Below, one piece after another: positions 61,555 through 64,000 of a stretch of 64,000 nt of DNA. The notes under the pieces were generated by a model. The model saw only the letters and a program-made list of their open reading frames with translations, was not told the origin of the DNA and did no database searches. A program made the position numbers and the translations under genes. Within the stretch, counting starts at the first letter, position 1. Every line of letters starts with the position of its first letter. This DNA is from Alphaproteobacteria bacterium (GTDB taxonomy: Bacteria > Pseudomonadota > Alphaproteobacteria > Rhizobiales > Xanthobacteraceae): positions 1-64,000 of the forward strand of contig WQYW01000002.1 of the NCBI GenBank assembly GCA_009781045.1, in the 5' to 3' direction.

Positions 61555-61671
61555 TGAACGCAGAACTCGCGGTGACCTCGCTCGCCAGCCTGGCGGTGAG
61601 CGACTGGCTGTTCCTGCTGGTCGTAGTGATGGCGTTTGCGTTGACTCTCAAGTCGGGAAAATTCAAATAGA
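61555..61671 (+). CDS. Putative 38-aa small membrane protein (not in supplied ORF track)
   Basis: AAGGTGGtgccATG; MNAELAVTSLASLAVSDWLFLLVVVMAFALTLKSGKFK*, single TM helix with basic C-terminus; upstream of the permease. Confidence 0.5.
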
Positions 61672-61855
61672 GTCAAGAAATCGGTACTGCCTTGCCCCGG
61701 CAAATGCCATAGTACCGGCCGTAACCGGACGCCGACTGCCTGCGAGCGACCCGACGCGAAACAAATAAAGAGGGCAGAAAAGCAGCTTCGCCAGCGTCAT
61801 GGGTTTTGTTCCTGGTCCTGCTACTGCGAAGCGAGAAGAACCTGGAGAGGAAACG

Positions 61856-63274
61856 ATGAGTCACGATCTAAAAGAGATGATTGAAGATCACGCCCTGGAG
61901 CGGGTCCCGGACGGCCATCGACAAGGCTGGCTGGCCCTGTCCTGGAACACCGCCAGCATTGTCACCACTCTGGTGCAGATCTTCTTCGGTGCCCTCGTCA
62001 CCTTCGTCGCCGGATTCCGGATCGCGCTCGCCGCCGGCATCCTGGTCACCGTGATCGGAGCGCTTCTCGGCTGGGCCTGCGGGCACGTCGCCTTCCGTTC
62101 CGGCCTGTCGTCGACCGTGCTGTCGCGCCATTTCGGTTTCGGCGCCAGGGGCTCCATCATCTCCTCCCTGATCTACGGCTTCATGATCATCGGTTTTCTC
62201 GCCCTCGAGAATGCCCTGCTCTATCACGGCTTCCTGTTCTATTTCAGGCTCCAGGACACGTTGACGAACGCGGCTATAATCTATGGCGCCCTGACCCTGA
62301 CCTGGATCCTGTTAACCGCCTATGGTTTCAACCTCATCGTCAAGGTGTCATCAATCACGCTGACCCTGTTCCTGCTGGTCCTGCTCTACATGACTTACGT
62401 CGTGGTCTCAGGCATGCAGCATTCGTCGGCGGAACTCTTTTCCTTCGGCTCCCAGCTTCCCGCTGCGGCCCTTGCCGCCATGCACGTTTCCAGCGATGCC
62501 GACAAGTTCATCTTCGCCGTCAACGTCCTGATCGGATCGGCCGGTGCTCTGGCGCTGACCGACGCCGACATCGGCCGTTTTGCCCGCCGTTCCCGCGATA
62601 TCGCCATTGCCGCTCTCATCGGCAACATCATGATGGATATCATCATGCTCTGTGTCGGCGGCATCATCATGTATGCCGGCGTCCCGGCCCTGGTCGACTT
62701 CTACGTCGGCTCCGGCATGTCGCTGTCGGATGCCCATAAAGAGACCCTGGCAAGCCCGCATTCCATCGCCGCAGCCTTCGTCGTCTTCGGCGGCGCGCTC
62801 GGTGCCATCCTGATGGTGCTGGCGCAGGGCAAAGCCCAGGTCCTCAACACCTATAGCGCTTCGCTGTCGCTGTCGAACCTCGCCGACGCCCTCCACTGGC
62901 GCCCCGGCCGCCTCACCTTCGTGATCCTGGCCAACATCATCGGGCTTTTCATGCTCACTGGGCACATCCTCGCTCTGGTCAATTCCTGGATCACGATTCT
63001 GGGCGTCCTGACCACATCGTTCTCCGGCGTCATCGTCGCCGACTACTACATCGTGCGCAAACTCTCAGGGCGGGGTGCCGACACCTCGCGCCCCCCGGAA
63101 GCCGTGAACTGGGCTGGCGTCGTCACCGTCGCGGCCTCGGTGACGGCCTCCCATTATCTGCTGCCCGCCATCGTCCCCATCGAGTTCTTCGCGACGCTTG
63201 CGATCTCGTTTCTGCTTTACCCCGCGCTGCGACTGTCGGTGTGGAAGTCGCGCCACGTGCTGCAGAGCGCATGA
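61856..63274 (+). CDS. NCS1-type purine/cytosine permease family transporter
   Basis: HRQGWLALSWNTASIVTTLVQIFFGALVTFVAGFRIALAAGILVTVIGALLGWACGHVAFRSGLSSTVLSRHFGFGARGSIISSLIYGF; 12TM-like; GAGAGGAAACG-ATG. Confidence 0.88.
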   Translation: MSHDLKEMIEDHALERVPDGHRQGWLALSWNTASIVTTLVQIFFGALVTFVAGFRIALAAGILVTVIGALLGWACGHVAFRSGLSSTVLSRHFGFGARGSIISSLIYGFMIIGFLALENALLYHGFLFYFRLQDTLTNAAIIYGALTLTWILLTAYGFNLIVKVSSITLTLFLLVLLYMTYVVVSGMQHSSAELFSFGSQLPAAALAAMHVSSDADKFIFAVNVLIGSAGALALTDADIGRFARRSRDIAIAALIGNIMMDIIMLCVGGIIMYAGVPALVDFYVGSGMSLSDAHKETLASPHSIAAAFVVFGGALGAILMVLAQGKAQVLNTYSASLSLSNLADALHWRPGRLTFVILANIIGLFMLTGHILALVNSWITILGVLTTSFSGVIVADYYIVRKLSGRGADTSRPPEAVNWAGVVTVAASVTASHYLLPAIVPIEFFATLAISFLLYPALRLSVWKSRHVLQSA

Positions 63275-63323
63275 CACGACCGATCCCTACGCTAAGGATA
63301 AAAATCTCAAGGAGAGAATCCTC

Positions 63324-64000
63324 ATGACCGACGCCTCGCCCGTGCCTGTTTCTCCGGTGCCTCCGTCGAAAACCACGGGCCAGGCTGCGGCCTTTGACCA
63401 CGTCGTCGTCGGGGCCGGCATCAACGGCCTCGTGGCCGCTGCGCTGCTGTCGAGGCGCGGCGGCAAGGTGCTGGTGCTTGAGCGGGAAGACCACATCGGC
63501 GGCTGCATGCGAAGCGCCGAGGTCACGGCACCGGGCTTCCTCCATGACGTGCTGGCAACCACCTTCGTGCTGTTCGTGACGTCGCCGGCCTATGCCGAAC
63601 TCGGAGCCGATCTGGCGCGCCATGGCCTCGAATTCTGCCACAGCCCGCACCCCACTGCGGTGCTGCGCCCCAACGGCGAGAGCCTGGTCCTGACCCGCGA
63701 CCGGGCGTGCAACATCGGCGCCTGCAGCGCACGAGCCGAGGGCGACGGCGCAAGCTATGGCCGCGATGTCGGTGAGATCGAGGCCAACGCCCAGCTCCTG
63801 TTCGGCCTGCTCGGCGGTGCGCTGTGGTCCGGCGCCACGTTCCGGCTGCTGGCACGCGAATTCTGGCGCCGTGGCATGCACGGCCTCTCCGCCTATATTG
63901 GCAGCCTCCTCGTTCCGGCCCGGGGTTGGCTCGAAACCAGCTATGCCTCGCCCCTGACCCAGGCCCTGTTCGCTCCCTGGGTACGCCATTGCGGGCTATC
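63324..64000 (+). CDS. NAD(P)/FAD-dependent oxidoreductase (phytoene dehydrogenase-like), runs off window
   Basis: FDHVVVGAGINGLVAAALLSRRGGKVLVLEREDHIGGCMRSAEVTAPGFLHDVLATTF; RBS AAGGAGAG; no stop before position 64000. Confidence 0.9.
   Translation, partial: MTDASPVPVSPVPPSKTTGQAAAFDHVVVGAGINGLVAAALLSRRGGKVLVLEREDHIGGCMRSAEVTAPGFLHDVLATTFVLFVTSPAYAELGADLARHGLEFCHSPHPTAVLRPNGESLVLTRDRACNIGACSARAEGDGASYGRDVGEIEANAQLLFGLLGGALWSGATFRLLAREFWRRGMHGLSAYIGSLLVPARGWLETSYASPLTQALFAPWVRHCGL

Noticed and set aside
1-64000. tRNA or rRNA genes
   Set aside because: None recognised by eye; I cannot exclude a tRNA without running tRNAscan-SE.

Overview
GC-rich chromosomal window that looks alphaproteobacterial. 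It carries a housekeeping backbone around dnaA: dnaA-dnaN-recF, rpsT, tsaE/phosphotransferase, a DivL-type pseudokinase, dut, coaBC, ubiB, ubiE, mutM, a MoeB/ThiF-like enzyme, dcd and a SAM-II riboswitch-metZ unit. This backbone is separated by long, poorly coding intergenic stretches with decaying IS copies, pseudogenes, short tandem repeats and segmental duplications. The right third (about 47-64 kb) is the most accessory part. It contains a two-gene cassette pairing an HExxH zincin-like protein with an exported TIMP/NTR-like protein, with a decayed relative of the second gene about 10 kb away. It also has a DUF4892-like x3-OmpA protein, a LuxR-type two-component system, IS1380/IS630 remnants, and an NCS1 permease cluster with two FAD oxidoreductases and an unannotated 38-aa small membrane ORF. 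The zincin/TIMP-like cassette is the best candidate for an undescribed system. All family calls come from reading motifs by eye; no database search was run.
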